A stretch of DNA of 64,000 bases, taken from contig JAGBFQ010000035.1 in the NCBI GenBank assembly GCA_017936385.1, forward strand, positions 1-64,000, given 5' to 3'. The position numbers were made by a program, and so were the translations under genes. The notes under the pieces are model-generated. The model had not been told where the DNA came from. It worked only from the letters and a program-made list of their open reading frames with translations, and ran no database searches. Shown here piece after piece: positions 1 to 6,800 of the stretch (positions within the stretch are counted from its first letter, which is position 1; every line of letters starts with the position of its first letter). This DNA comes from Rikenellaceae bacterium (GTDB lineage Bacteria; Bacteroidota; Bacteroidia; Bacteroidales; Rikenellaceae).

Positions 1-89
1 AGTTATTTGAAAAGCATGAGGAATATAGTGTAACAAAACAAGTTAGCAATTTCTTATCCATTGCCCATTCTCATGCAAGTTCTTCTTAA
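1..89 (+). CDS. C-terminal fragment of an unidentified protein (cut by window edge)
   Basis: A reading frame is open from base 3 to a TAA stop at 87-89 and encodes about 28 residues ending in SIAHSHASSS. It begins outside the window. The stretch is AT-rich compared with the genes that follow, which would fit a recently acquired neighbour, but the fragment is too short to assign to a family. It could also be a chance open frame. Confidence 0.35.
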   Translation, partial: LFEKHEEYSVTKQVSNFLSIAHSHASSS

Positions 90-151
90 TGGTTTGATAC
101 TCAAAGAATCTTAATCAAACTACATCAAATATACAAAGAAACCGTTAAAAA

Positions 152-529
152 TCACTTCAGTTTAGCCAAAAAACGTTCACGGTCAACCACAAAACGTGTA
201 TGCACGCCTTGACCGAGCAACGTTTCGCCCTCCCATGCCGACACCTCAAAGTTCAAACATCGGCCTTCGACAGCCTTAAGCACGGCCACAGCACGAACTA
301 CCGCACCTACCGCCGAAGCCTTGAGGTGCGAGGTCGAAACGGCCGTTCCAACCGTTGTCTGCCCCTCTTCCAGAGCGGGTGCAACGGCACGCATAGCGGC
401 ATTTTCCATAAGTGCAACGAGGGCGGGGGTTGCCAATACGGGCATATCACCCGAACCGAGTTGTTCGGCCGTAAGAACCGGCGTAACGGTTGCGGTAGAT
501 TCGAATTTCAATCCGGGTTGAAGTATCAT
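152..529 (-). CDS. Thioesterase-family hotdog protein (FlK-like)
   Basis: The 125-residue product has the layout of small single-domain hotdog thioesterases of the fluoroacetyl-CoA thioesterase-like (FlK) family. An N-terminal strand segment is followed by MPVLATPALVALMENAA, the characteristic helix, with a Glu in the position expected for an active-site residue. Then come a TTVGTAV strand and a C-terminal VSAWEGETLLGQGVHTRFVV strand pair. Such proteins hydrolyse acyl-CoA thioesters; the natural substrate cannot be read from sequence. The gene stands alone and is divergent from the DUF4294 gene at 596. Confidence 0.75.
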   Translation of the reverse strand: MILQPGLKFESTATVTPVLTAEQLGSGDMPVLATPALVALMENAAMRAVAPALEEGQTTVGTAVSTSHLKASAVGAVVRAVAVLKAVEGRCLNFEVSAWEGETLLGQGVHTRFVVDRERFLAKLK

Positions 530-540
530 AAAATAATAGG

Positions 541-570
541 TTGTATTTAAACGTTAAAATAGTACCTTTG
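541..570 (+). promoter_or_regulatory. Bacteroidetes-type promoter for the DUF4294 gene
   Basis: TTG at 541-543, a 19-base spacer and TACCTTTG at 563-570 match the Bacteroidetes primary sigma consensus (TTG-N19/20-TAnnTTTG). The ATG at 596 lies about 20 bases beyond the expected transcription start. The -7 element is half of the perfect palindrome TACCTTTGCAAAGGTA (563-578), so the minus strand carries the same -7 box facing the divergent thioesterase gene. Confidence 0.7.
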
Positions 571-595
571 CAAAGGTAAAGTTTTTTGTAGAAAA

Positions 596-1198
596 ATGAA
601 GCGACTTTTGATACTCTTTTTTGTTGTGCTGAGTGCCGCGTGCGAGCTCTCGGCGCAAACGCCGCGCGTCAAAAGTCAATTCCGCGACCGTCGAGGTGTG
701 ATGCGCTACGGCTACGAGGTCACTCCCCGAGGCGACACGGTGATGGTTGTCAACATGCGCCCCGTCTACTGTTTCAAACGCCGCGCCGACCTGCGCAAGT
801 ATGCCAAACTCATCCGCGACCTGAAGGTAGCCTACCCCATCGCCCAAATCGCCGAACAGAAGATGCTCGGACTCGAAGATACCCTCATGCGACTACCCAC
901 GCGCAAGGAGCAACGAGCCTATACACGTAAGATTGAGCGCGAAATCAAAGATGAGTACACTCCTATACTCGGGCGCATGACCCGTTCTCAGGGCAAGATT
1001 CTGATTCGTCTTATCGACCGCCAGACGCAACACAGCCCCTATGCCATTGTTCGAGAGTTTCGTGGTGGTTTTGTTGCCGGTTTTTGGCAGGGAATAGCCA
1101 AGATTTTCGGCCACGACCTCAAGGACGAGTACGACCGCGAGGAGCGCGACCGCGTTCTCGAGCAGTTAATTCTCCTCTACGAAGCCGACCTTTTGTAG
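596..1198 (+). CDS. DUF4294 domain-containing exported protein
   Basis: The 200-residue protein begins with a signal peptide (MKRLLILFFVVLSAACELSAQ). A short beta-rich segment (RYGYEVTPRGDTVMVVNMRPVY) is followed by a charged helical region containing RRADLRKYAKLIRDLKVAYP, typical of DUF4294 proteins of Bacteroidetes. These are periplasmic or surface proteins of unknown function. It is a single-gene unit with its own promoter upstream and a strong hairpin two bases past the stop. No catalytic motif is visible. Confidence 0.75.
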   Translation: MKRLLILFFVVLSAACELSAQTPRVKSQFRDRRGVMRYGYEVTPRGDTVMVVNMRPVYCFKRRADLRKYAKLIRDLKVAYPIAQIAEQKMLGLEDTLMRLPTRKEQRAYTRKIEREIKDEYTPILGRMTRSQGKILIRLIDRQTQHSPYAIVREFRGGFVAGFWQGIAKIFGHDLKDEYDREERDRVLEQLILLYEADLL

Positions 1199-1199
1199 C

Positions 1200-1231
1200 A
1201 ATATAGCAAGCCTTTCGGGGCTTGCTATATT
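1200..1231 (+). terminator. Hairpin terminator after DUF4294 gene
   Basis: A 13-bp perfect stem (AATATAGCAAGCC with GGCTTGCTATATT) closes a TTTCGG loop immediately after the stop at 1198. The downstream T-tract is weak because the AATTCAC repeat starts at once. Confidence 0.7.
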
Positions 1232-1386
1232 AATTCACAATTCACAATGCACAATTCACAATTGGTTTTTAAATTTAAAATTATCAATCGCCGTGAGCCT
1301 CCTCCACACAAAACTCATTATCAATGAGTTTAAGGAAATTACACAACCCCTCTAATTATGAATTGTGAATTGTGAATTGTGAATTC
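1232..1386. repeat. Inverted pair of AATTCAC heptamer arrays
   Basis: Positions 1232-1263 hold four imperfect copies of the 7-base unit AATTCAC. Positions 1360-1386 hold the reverse complement (GTGAATT repeated). They flank about 95 bp without a gene, inside which ACTCATTATCAATGAGT is a small inverted repeat. The right array abuts the def stop codon. The same heptamer array occurs at 30395 and 32853, again right behind a terminator. Confidence 0.7.
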
Positions 1387-1931
1387 TACTTGGTTCGGTA
1401 GGCGGCCGAGTATTTGCCTTTGGTGAAACCCATCAGTTTGCCGCGAACCAACTTCTTGCGCAGGGGCGACAGGCGGTCGGTAAACACCTTACCCTCCAAA
1501 TGGTCGTACTCGTGCTGAATCACACGCGCCGCATAACCATCATAGAACTCGTCGTGTTCCACCCAATTCTCGTCCACGTAGCGAATGCGAATCGAAGTGG
1601 GGCGTTTGACATCCTCGTAGAGTCCGGGCAGACTCAAGCAACCCTCCGAGAAGTAATCCTCCTCTGTGCCGTACTCATAAATTTCGGCGTTGATAAACGT
1701 CTTGCGGAAGCCTTCCAGCGAGGGGTCCTCCTCGGCCCAAGGCGAGGCATCCACCACAAACATTCGAATATTCATACCTATTTGGGGCGCAGCCAGACCG
1801 ACACCATTTGCGGCATCCATCGTTGCGAGCATATCTGCCGAGAGTTGTTTTACATCAATCGAGTCCTTCTCAATGGGCGCCGATGTTTTACCAAGTTCCG
1901 CAGCACCGTAAATTACAATGGGGTAAATCAT
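1386..1931 (-). CDS. def: Peptide deformylase
   Basis: This metalloenzyme removes the N-formyl group from nascent proteins. All three family motifs are present in the 181-residue product: GVGLAAPQIG (43-52), EGCLSLPG with metal ligand Cys98, and HEYDH (140-144) with two His ligands and the catalytic Glu. The length is normal. The ATG at 1931 overlaps the ruvX stop by four bases (ATGA), so the two genes are co-transcribed and probably translationally coupled. Confidence 0.97.
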   Translation of the reverse strand: MIYPIVIYGAAELGKTSAPIEKDSIDVKQLSADMLATMDAANGVGLAAPQIGMNIRMFVVDASPWAEEDPSLEGFRKTFINAEIYEYGTEEDYFSEGCLSLPGLYEDVKRPTSIRIRYVDENWVEHDEFYDGYAARVIQHEYDHLEGKVFTDRLSPLRKKLVRGKLMGFTKGKYSAAYRTK

Positions 1932-2353
1932 ATTATTGAATCTTTTTTGGAATCCATATAACCTTGCAGGATTATGGCGGCGCTTATGCGGGCGACCATC
2001 GCCTTGTCGCGTCGTGCCATCTTAGCCACGCCGCCGTCAATCATCGCCCTATGCGCCAGCACCGAGGTGAAACGCTCGTCATAATACTCAACGGGGATAG
2101 TGGGAAAAATCTTGCGCAGTCGGTTGACAAAAGGTTCAATGCGCTTGAAATTCTCCGACGGCGACCCGTCCATCTGTCGAGGCATGCCCACCACAATGCG
2201 TTCCACACTTTCGTGCTCAAGGTATGCACGCAGAAACTCCTCGAGCGAGTGTGTTGCCACCGTTTCGAGTGGTTGTGCTATGATTCCCAGCGGGTCGGTG
2301 ACGGCTATTCCGGTGCGCTTGGCTCCGTAATCTATCGCTATAATCCTTGCCAT
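1928..2353 (-). CDS. ruvX: Putative pre-16S rRNA nuclease / Holliday junction resolvase-like RuvX (YqgF)
   Basis: RNase H-fold nuclease of 141 residues from the ATG at 2353. That start places the conserved IIAIDYGAKRTGIAV strand at the N-terminus; an upstream in-frame start at 2434 would add an unrelated tail overlapping the glyS leader. Further motifs are VVGMPRQMDGS and EYYDERFTS. E. coli YqgF acts in 16S rRNA 5' maturation, and resolvase activity has also been proposed. It is the first gene of a two-gene unit with def. A minus-strand TAACTTTG (2367-2360) just upstream could be its -7 box. Confidence 0.93.
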   Translation of the reverse strand: MARIIAIDYGAKRTGIAVTDPLGIIAQPLETVATHSLEEFLRAYLEHESVERIVVGMPRQMDGSPSENFKRIEPFVNRLRKIFPTIPVEYYDERFTSVLAHRAMIDGGVAKMARRDKAMVARISAAIILQGYMDSKKDSII

Positions 2354-2453
2354 AAGCCACAAAGTTACGGCTTTTTGTCGAAAAAACGAAACGGCGTGCG
2401 GTGGGTTCACAAAAAAAACGTATTTTTGCACCAAAATAAATCTTCATCGAACA

Positions 2454-3995
2454 ATGACACAAGAGGAACTTTTCAAAAAACTCGTTGCTCACTGCAAGGA
2501 GTACGGATTCATCTTCCCGTCGAGTGAAATCTATGACGGACTGAGTGCCGTGTACGACTACGGACAACTTGGCGTAGAACTGAAAAATAACATCAAAAGA
2601 TATTGGTGGGACGCGATGACCAAACTCCACGACAACGTGGTAGGTATCGACGCAGCCATCTTTATGCACCCCAAAACGTGGGAGGCTTCGGGTCACGTGA
2701 GCGCATTCAACGACCCGCTCATCGACAACAAAGATAGCAAGAAACGCTATCGTGCCGACGTGCTCATCGAGGATTGGATTGCCAAACAAGACGAGAAAAT
2801 AGGCAAAGAGGTCGAGAAAGCCCGCAAACGCTTCGGCGAATCGTTCAACGAGGAGCAGTACCTGGCCACCTCGCCCCGTGTGCTCGACATCAAAGCCAAA
2901 CGCGACGCCGTAAACCAACGTATGGCCGATGCGCTGAACGCCAACGACCTTGTTGAGCTGCGCCAAATCATCGTTGACTGCGAAATCGTGTGCCCCATCT
3001 CGGGAACCCGCAACTGGACCGAGGTGCGCCAATTCAACCTTATGTTCGATACCAAAATCGGTTCGCTGTCGGACGGTGCCAACACCATCTACCTGCGCCC
3101 CGAGACTGCACAAGGTATCTTCGTAAACTTCCTGAATGTTCAGAAAACCGGCCGTATGAAACTCCCGTTCGGTATCGCCCAAATCGGCAAGGCCTTCCGT
3201 AACGAGATTGTGGCTCGTCAGTTCATCTTCCGTATGAGGGAGTTCGAGCAGATGGAGATGCAGTTCTTTGTGCGCCCCGGCGAGGAGATGCGCTGGTTTG
3301 AGCACTGGAAGAACTTCCGTATGAAGTGGCACCAGGCTTTGGGCTTCGGCGAGAAGAACTACCGTTTCCACGACCACGAGAAGCTCGCATTCTATGCCAA
3401 CGCCGCAACCGACGTGGAGTTCAACTTCCCGTTCGGATTCAAAGAGGTGGAGGGCATCCACTCGCGCACCGACTACGACCTCGGCCAACACCAAAAATAC
3501 TCGGGCAAGAAGATGCAATACTTCGACGCCGAGACCGGCGAGAGCTACATTCCCTATGTCATCGAGACTTCAATTGGCGTGGACCGTATGATTCTGCAAG
3601 TTCTGTCGGCCGCCTACTGCGAGGAGAAACTCGAAAGTGGCGAGGAGCGCACCGTACTGCGTATTCCGGCACAGCTGGCTCCCGTCAAGGCAGCCATTCT
3701 GCCGCTGGTTAAGAAGGATGGCATGCCCGAAATCGCACGCGAGATTATGAACACTCTGAAGTTTGACTACAATGTTCAATACGACGAGAAAGACAGCATC
3801 GGCAAACGCTATCGCCGTCAAGACGCCATCGGTACTCCGTTGTGCATCACCGTCGACACTCAAACCTTGAGCGACCGCACCGTTACTGTTCGCCACCGCG
3901 ACTCGATGACCCAGGAGCGTGTTGCCATCGAGGCCCTGCCCGCACTGCTGCACGACGAGACTTCGTTCAGCAAGCTGTTTACAAAGTTGATGTAA
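2454..3995 (+). CDS. glyS: Glycyl-tRNA synthetase (dimeric class II type)
   Basis: Charges tRNA-Gly. The 513-residue single-chain enzyme is of the alpha2 type, not the alpha2beta2 GlyQ/GlyS type. A class II catalytic core includes the motif 2 region IGKAFRNEIVARQFIFRMREFEQ and the motif 3 region IETSIGVDRM, followed by an anticodon-binding domain over roughly the last 110 residues. The N-terminal part contains HPKTWEASGHVSAFND, typical of this family. The gene is divergent from ruvX. TATTTTTG at 2421-2428 is a plausible -7 element. Confidence 0.97.
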   Translation: MTQEELFKKLVAHCKEYGFIFPSSEIYDGLSAVYDYGQLGVELKNNIKRYWWDAMTKLHDNVVGIDAAIFMHPKTWEASGHVSAFNDPLIDNKDSKKRYRADVLIEDWIAKQDEKIGKEVEKARKRFGESFNEEQYLATSPRVLDIKAKRDAVNQRMADALNANDLVELRQIIVDCEIVCPISGTRNWTEVRQFNLMFDTKIGSLSDGANTIYLRPETAQGIFVNFLNVQKTGRMKLPFGIAQIGKAFRNEIVARQFIFRMREFEQMEMQFFVRPGEEMRWFEHWKNFRMKWHQALGFGEKNYRFHDHEKLAFYANAATDVEFNFPFGFKEVEGIHSRTDYDLGQHQKYSGKKMQYFDAETGESYIPYVIETSIGVDRMILQVLSAAYCEEKLESGEERTVLRIPAQLAPVKAAILPLVKKDGMPEIAREIMNTLKFDYNVQYDEKDSIGKRYRRQDAIGTPLCITVDTQTLSDRTVTVRHRDSMTQERVAIEALPALLHDETSFSKLFTKLM

Positions 3996-4015
3996 TTCGA
4001 GCTACTCGTACAACG

Positions 4016-4051
4016 AAAAACCGCCGCTCCGAGATTCGGGGCGGCGGTTTT
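4016..4051. terminator. Bidirectional terminator between glyS and galM
   Basis: AAACCGCCGC pairs with GCGGCGGTTT, with an inner CCGA/TCGG stem. T-runs lie on the plus side and A-runs on the other, so it can serve both convergent genes. Confidence 0.8.
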
Positions 4052-4070
4052 GGTTTATCATCAACAATGT

Positions 4071-5204
4071 TTATTCAACAACACTGAACGAATATACGGT
4101 CTGTTGGGTGTACTCCTCACCGGGACGCAATACGCGCGACGGGAAATTCTCATGGTTGGGGGCGTCGGGGTAGCCTTGAGCCTCGAGAGCAATACCCGCA
4201 CGGTAGCACAGAGGTTTACCACCCTTGCCAATGCTGGTGCCGTCGAAGAAGTTACCGCTATAGAATTGCAAAGCCACTTGGTCGGTCAGGATGGTCATCT
4301 CGATACCGTTTGCAGGCTCATACACAACAGCCGCCTCGGTCAGACCCGACTCGCAGGGGTTGCTCTTGTCAAGCACAAAGTTGTGGTCGTAGCCCGCGCC
4401 AAACTTCAGAGCCTCGAAATCCTCGTTGATGCGCTCGCCAATAACCGTAGCCGCGCGGAAATCAAGCGGAGTACCCTCCAAAGTTGCAATCTCGCCCGTG
4501 GGAATCAGACCTGCGTCGGTGGGGGTATACTCTGCGGCATTGATTTTCAGCACGTGGCTGTTGGTCGAAACCTCGCTATCGCCATGCAGGTTGAAGTAGC
4601 AGTGGCTTGTGGGGTTGAGAACGGTCGGGGCGTCGGTGGTTGCCAGATAATCCAGCACCAGGTCGTTGCCATTCAGGGTATAAGTTACGGTAATGACAAC
4701 ATTGCCGGGATAACCTTCCTCACCGTCAGCCGACAAGTAGCTCATGGTAATCGAGTTCTCCGACACTTTATCCACGTTCCAAGCATGAGTAGACCAGCCG
4801 CCCACTCCACCGTGCAGATGGTTTTCGCCATTATTGATGGTTGTCTGGTAGTCCACGCCGTCGAGCGAGAACTGACCCTTGCCGATACGGTTGCCATAGC
4901 GACCTACAATAGGACCGGCATAGCCGTCACCATTGAGGTGTTGGTCGATGGTGGGATAGCCCAGCACCACATCCACTTGATTACCATTACGGTCGGGTAC
5001 CCACAGACCTGCGATGCGTGCGCCATAGTTGGTCACCTGCATGGTGATACCCTCGGATTGCAGGGTGTAGAGTCCTACGGGCTTGCCATCAATCTGTGTT
5101 TGATAATCGCTCTCGGCAAGGAGAGTTGCTGTGCGAGGAGCCTCCGACGAGCATCCCACACACAGAAGAGCAGCTGCGATGGCTGCAAAGAGAGTTCTTT
5201 TCAT
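4071..5204 (-). CDS. galM: Aldose 1-epimerase (galactose mutarotase), lipoprotein
   Basis: Interconverts alpha and beta anomers of aldoses. The 377-residue form starts at the ATG at 5204, which puts a lipoprotein signal (MKRTLFAAIAAALLCVGC, lipidated Cys18) at the N-terminus, so the enzyme is exported. GalM-family motifs include NGENHLHGG, NPTSHCYFNLHG, and GYDHNFVLD near the C-terminus. Secreted GalM lipoproteins are common in glycan-degrading Bacteroidales. A longer in-frame start at 5303 is rejected because it would bury the signal peptide. Confidence 0.93.
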   Translation of the reverse strand: MKRTLFAAIAAALLCVGCSSEAPRTATLLAESDYQTQIDGKPVGLYTLQSEGITMQVTNYGARIAGLWVPDRNGNQVDVVLGYPTIDQHLNGDGYAGPIVGRYGNRIGKGQFSLDGVDYQTTINNGENHLHGGVGGWSTHAWNVDKVSENSITMSYLSADGEEGYPGNVVITVTYTLNGNDLVLDYLATTDAPTVLNPTSHCYFNLHGDSEVSTNSHVLKINAAEYTPTDAGLIPTGEIATLEGTPLDFRAATVIGERINEDFEALKFGAGYDHNFVLDKSNPCESGLTEAAVVYEPANGIEMTILTDQVALQFYSGNFFDGTSIGKGGKPLCYRAGIALEAQGYPDAPNHENFPSRVLRPGEEYTQQTVYSFSVVE

Positions 5205-5414
5205 ATGTGTGTAAAGTTTAGAATCTTTTATGGCAAATTTACGTATTTTTTTTGGTTTTCCTACACTCCGAATACAAATCCTGACAAGCCTAATCAAAAG
5301 CACAGAGCAAAATATAAGTTTCGTTTTCTTGTTTTTAATTGAGCATTAGCACATTCACATCTTTCATGAATTCATAAATCAATACAAAAAAAGTAAAGAA
5401 AATCAATGAAATGT

Positions 5415-5445
5415 TTGGAAATTTCAAAAAGAATACTCACCTTTG
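5415..5445 (+). promoter_or_regulatory. Probable promoter of the H1-like gene
   Basis: TTG at 5415-5417 and CACCTTTG at 5438-5445 are separated by 20 bases. The -7 element deviates from TAnnTTTG at its first base, so confidence is moderate. The rest of the 5205-5479 interval is AT-rich and shows no other feature. Confidence 0.5.
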
Positions 5446-5479
5446 CACTTAAGTAACAGTCTAAACAATAACCTTTTTT

Positions 5480-5656
5480 ATGAAAAACGTAGTAGAACAA
5501 ATCAATGCACAAATCGCCGCTTTCCAAGAGAATGCTGCTTTGCAAGTAGAGAAAGGAAACAAAGCTGCGGGTACTCGCGCTCGTAAAGCCGCTCTGGAGC
5601 TGACCAAACTGCTCAAAGAGTTCCGCAAAGTTTCGGTTGAAGAGTCGAAAAAGTAA
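5480..5656 (+). CDS. Histone H1-like protein Hc1
   Basis: This 58-residue basic protein starts MKNVVEQINAQIAAF and contains GNKAAGTRARKAALELTKL and LLKEFRKVSVEESKK. It closely matches the small H1-like proteins conserved in Bacteroidales, which are presumed nucleoid-associated DNA-binding proteins; experimental data are limited. It is lysine- and alanine-rich without a membrane segment. It is a single-gene unit with its own promoter and a strong terminator, consistent with abundant expression. Confidence 0.88.
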   Translation: MKNVVEQINAQIAAFQENAALQVEKGNKAAGTRARKAALELTKLLKEFRKVSVEESKK

Positions 5657-5690
5657 TATAGCCCACACGCGCGCAATATTACCGCACTAA

Positions 5691-5730
5691 AAGAGTTTGA
5701 ACCCGAGGGGTTCAAACTCTTCTTTTTTTT
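5691..5730 (+). terminator. Strong intrinsic terminator after the H1-like gene
   Basis: AAGAGTTTGAACC pairs with GGTTCAAACTCTT in a 13-bp perfect stem with a five-base loop, followed by a run of eight T. Confidence 0.92.
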
Positions 5731-5816
5731 AAAATCCTCAACCGCCCTAATCTCCCTTTTTTAGGGAATTTTCTTTTTTTTGGGGAGGGGGCGGGGCGGC
5801 AATAGAGCAAAAGCCA

Positions 5817-6779
5817 TTACAACGCCTCGAGCATGCGTTTAAGCACAACGGTGGCCGAGATTTCGCGGTTGGCAGCTTCGGGAATTACCAACGAGCGGGG
5901 CGACTCGATTACATCATCCGTAACAATCATGTTGCGACGCACGGGCAGACAGTGCATGAAGTGCGCGTTGTTGGTGACAGCCATTTGACGCTCACCCACG
6001 GTCCAACTCATGTCCTGCGACAACACCTTGCCATAATCTTCGGGACGGGTAACACCGGGACAGCTCCAGTTCTTGGCATACACAAAATCTGCGCCCTCAA
6101 AGGCCTTCATCTGGTCGTACTCGACACGTGCGTCACCCACAAACTGCGGGTCAAGTTCGTAACCCTCGGGGTGAGTGATAACGAAATCTACATCGGCAGC
6201 ATTCATCCACTCGGCAAACGAGTTGGGCACGGCTTGTGGCAGTGCCTTGGGATGCGGAGCCCAAGTCATAACCACCTTGGGACGCGGACGCTCCTTGTAC
6301 TCTTCGATGGTGATAAGGTCGGCAAAACTTTGCAATGGGTGCACCGTGGCGCTCTCCATGAAGAACACGGGTTTGCCCGAATATTGAATGAATTGGTTGA
6401 GAATCTTCTCTCCATAATCATCCTCGCGACTCTCGAAACGCGCAAACGAGCGCACTCCGATAATGTCGCAATAGCTCGCCATGACAGGAATAGCCTCAAG
6501 CAGGTGTTCGCTCTTGTCGCCATCCATGATAACACCTCGTTCGGTTTCGAGTTTCCACGCGCCTTGGTTGACATCAAGCACGATAACATTCATGCCGAGG
6601 TTCATGGCCGCTTTTTGGGTACTCAGTCGGGTACGAAGGCTGTTGTTGAAGAAAATGAGCAGAGCTGTTTTATTGCGTCCCAGCTCACTGTATTTGAATC
6701 TGTCGGCTTTGATTTCGAACGCTTCGCGCAGTGCCACGTTCAAATCGCCAAGGTCGGTAACGCTCTTAAATACTTTCAT
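5817..6779 (-). CDS. argF': N-succinylornithine carbamoyltransferase (ArgF')
   Basis: Carbamoyl transfer step of the acylated arginine pathway used by Bacteroidetes. The 320-residue protein has the carbamoyl-phosphate loop SLRTRLST (47-54), ATVHPLQSFADL and HCLPVRRN. The overall sequence closely follows the Bacteroides fragilis enzyme as I recall it. Residue 90, the acyl-group specificity position (Pro in B. fragilis, Glu in the Xanthomonas N-acetylornithine enzyme), is Ser here. It is the last gene of a close-packed minus-strand run, 21 bases after the LysM gene. Confidence 0.9.
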   Translation of the reverse strand: MKVFKSVTDLGDLNVALREAFEIKADRFKYSELGRNKTALLIFFNNSLRTRLSTQKAAMNLGMNVIVLDVNQGAWKLETERGVIMDGDKSEHLLEAIPVMASYCDIIGVRSFARFESREDDYGEKILNQFIQYSGKPVFFMESATVHPLQSFADLITIEEYKERPRPKVVMTWAPHPKALPQAVPNSFAEWMNAADVDFVITHPEGYELDPQFVGDARVEYDQMKAFEGADFVYAKNWSCPGVTRPEDYGKVLSQDMSWTVGERQMAVTNNAHFMHCLPVRRNMIVTDDVIESPRSLVIPEAANREISATVVLKRMLEAL

Positions 6780-6800
6780 CCTACGTGTGTGTTGTTTTTA

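Noticed and set aside
1232-1386. Insertion sequence or MITE with AATTCAC terminal repeats
   Set aside because: The inverted arrays flank only about 95 bp with no transposase or target-site duplication that I can see, and single arrays occur elsewhere, so an array-type repeat is the safer description.
2217-3518. Long minus-strand ORF opposite glyS
   Set aside because: Shadow frame of a highly biased coding sequence; GlyRS motifs on the plus strand are unambiguous.
5781-5799. G-quadruplex in GGGGAGGGGGCGGGGCGG
   Set aside because: Only three runs of three or more G plus a GG; a stable four-tract quadruplex is not convincing.
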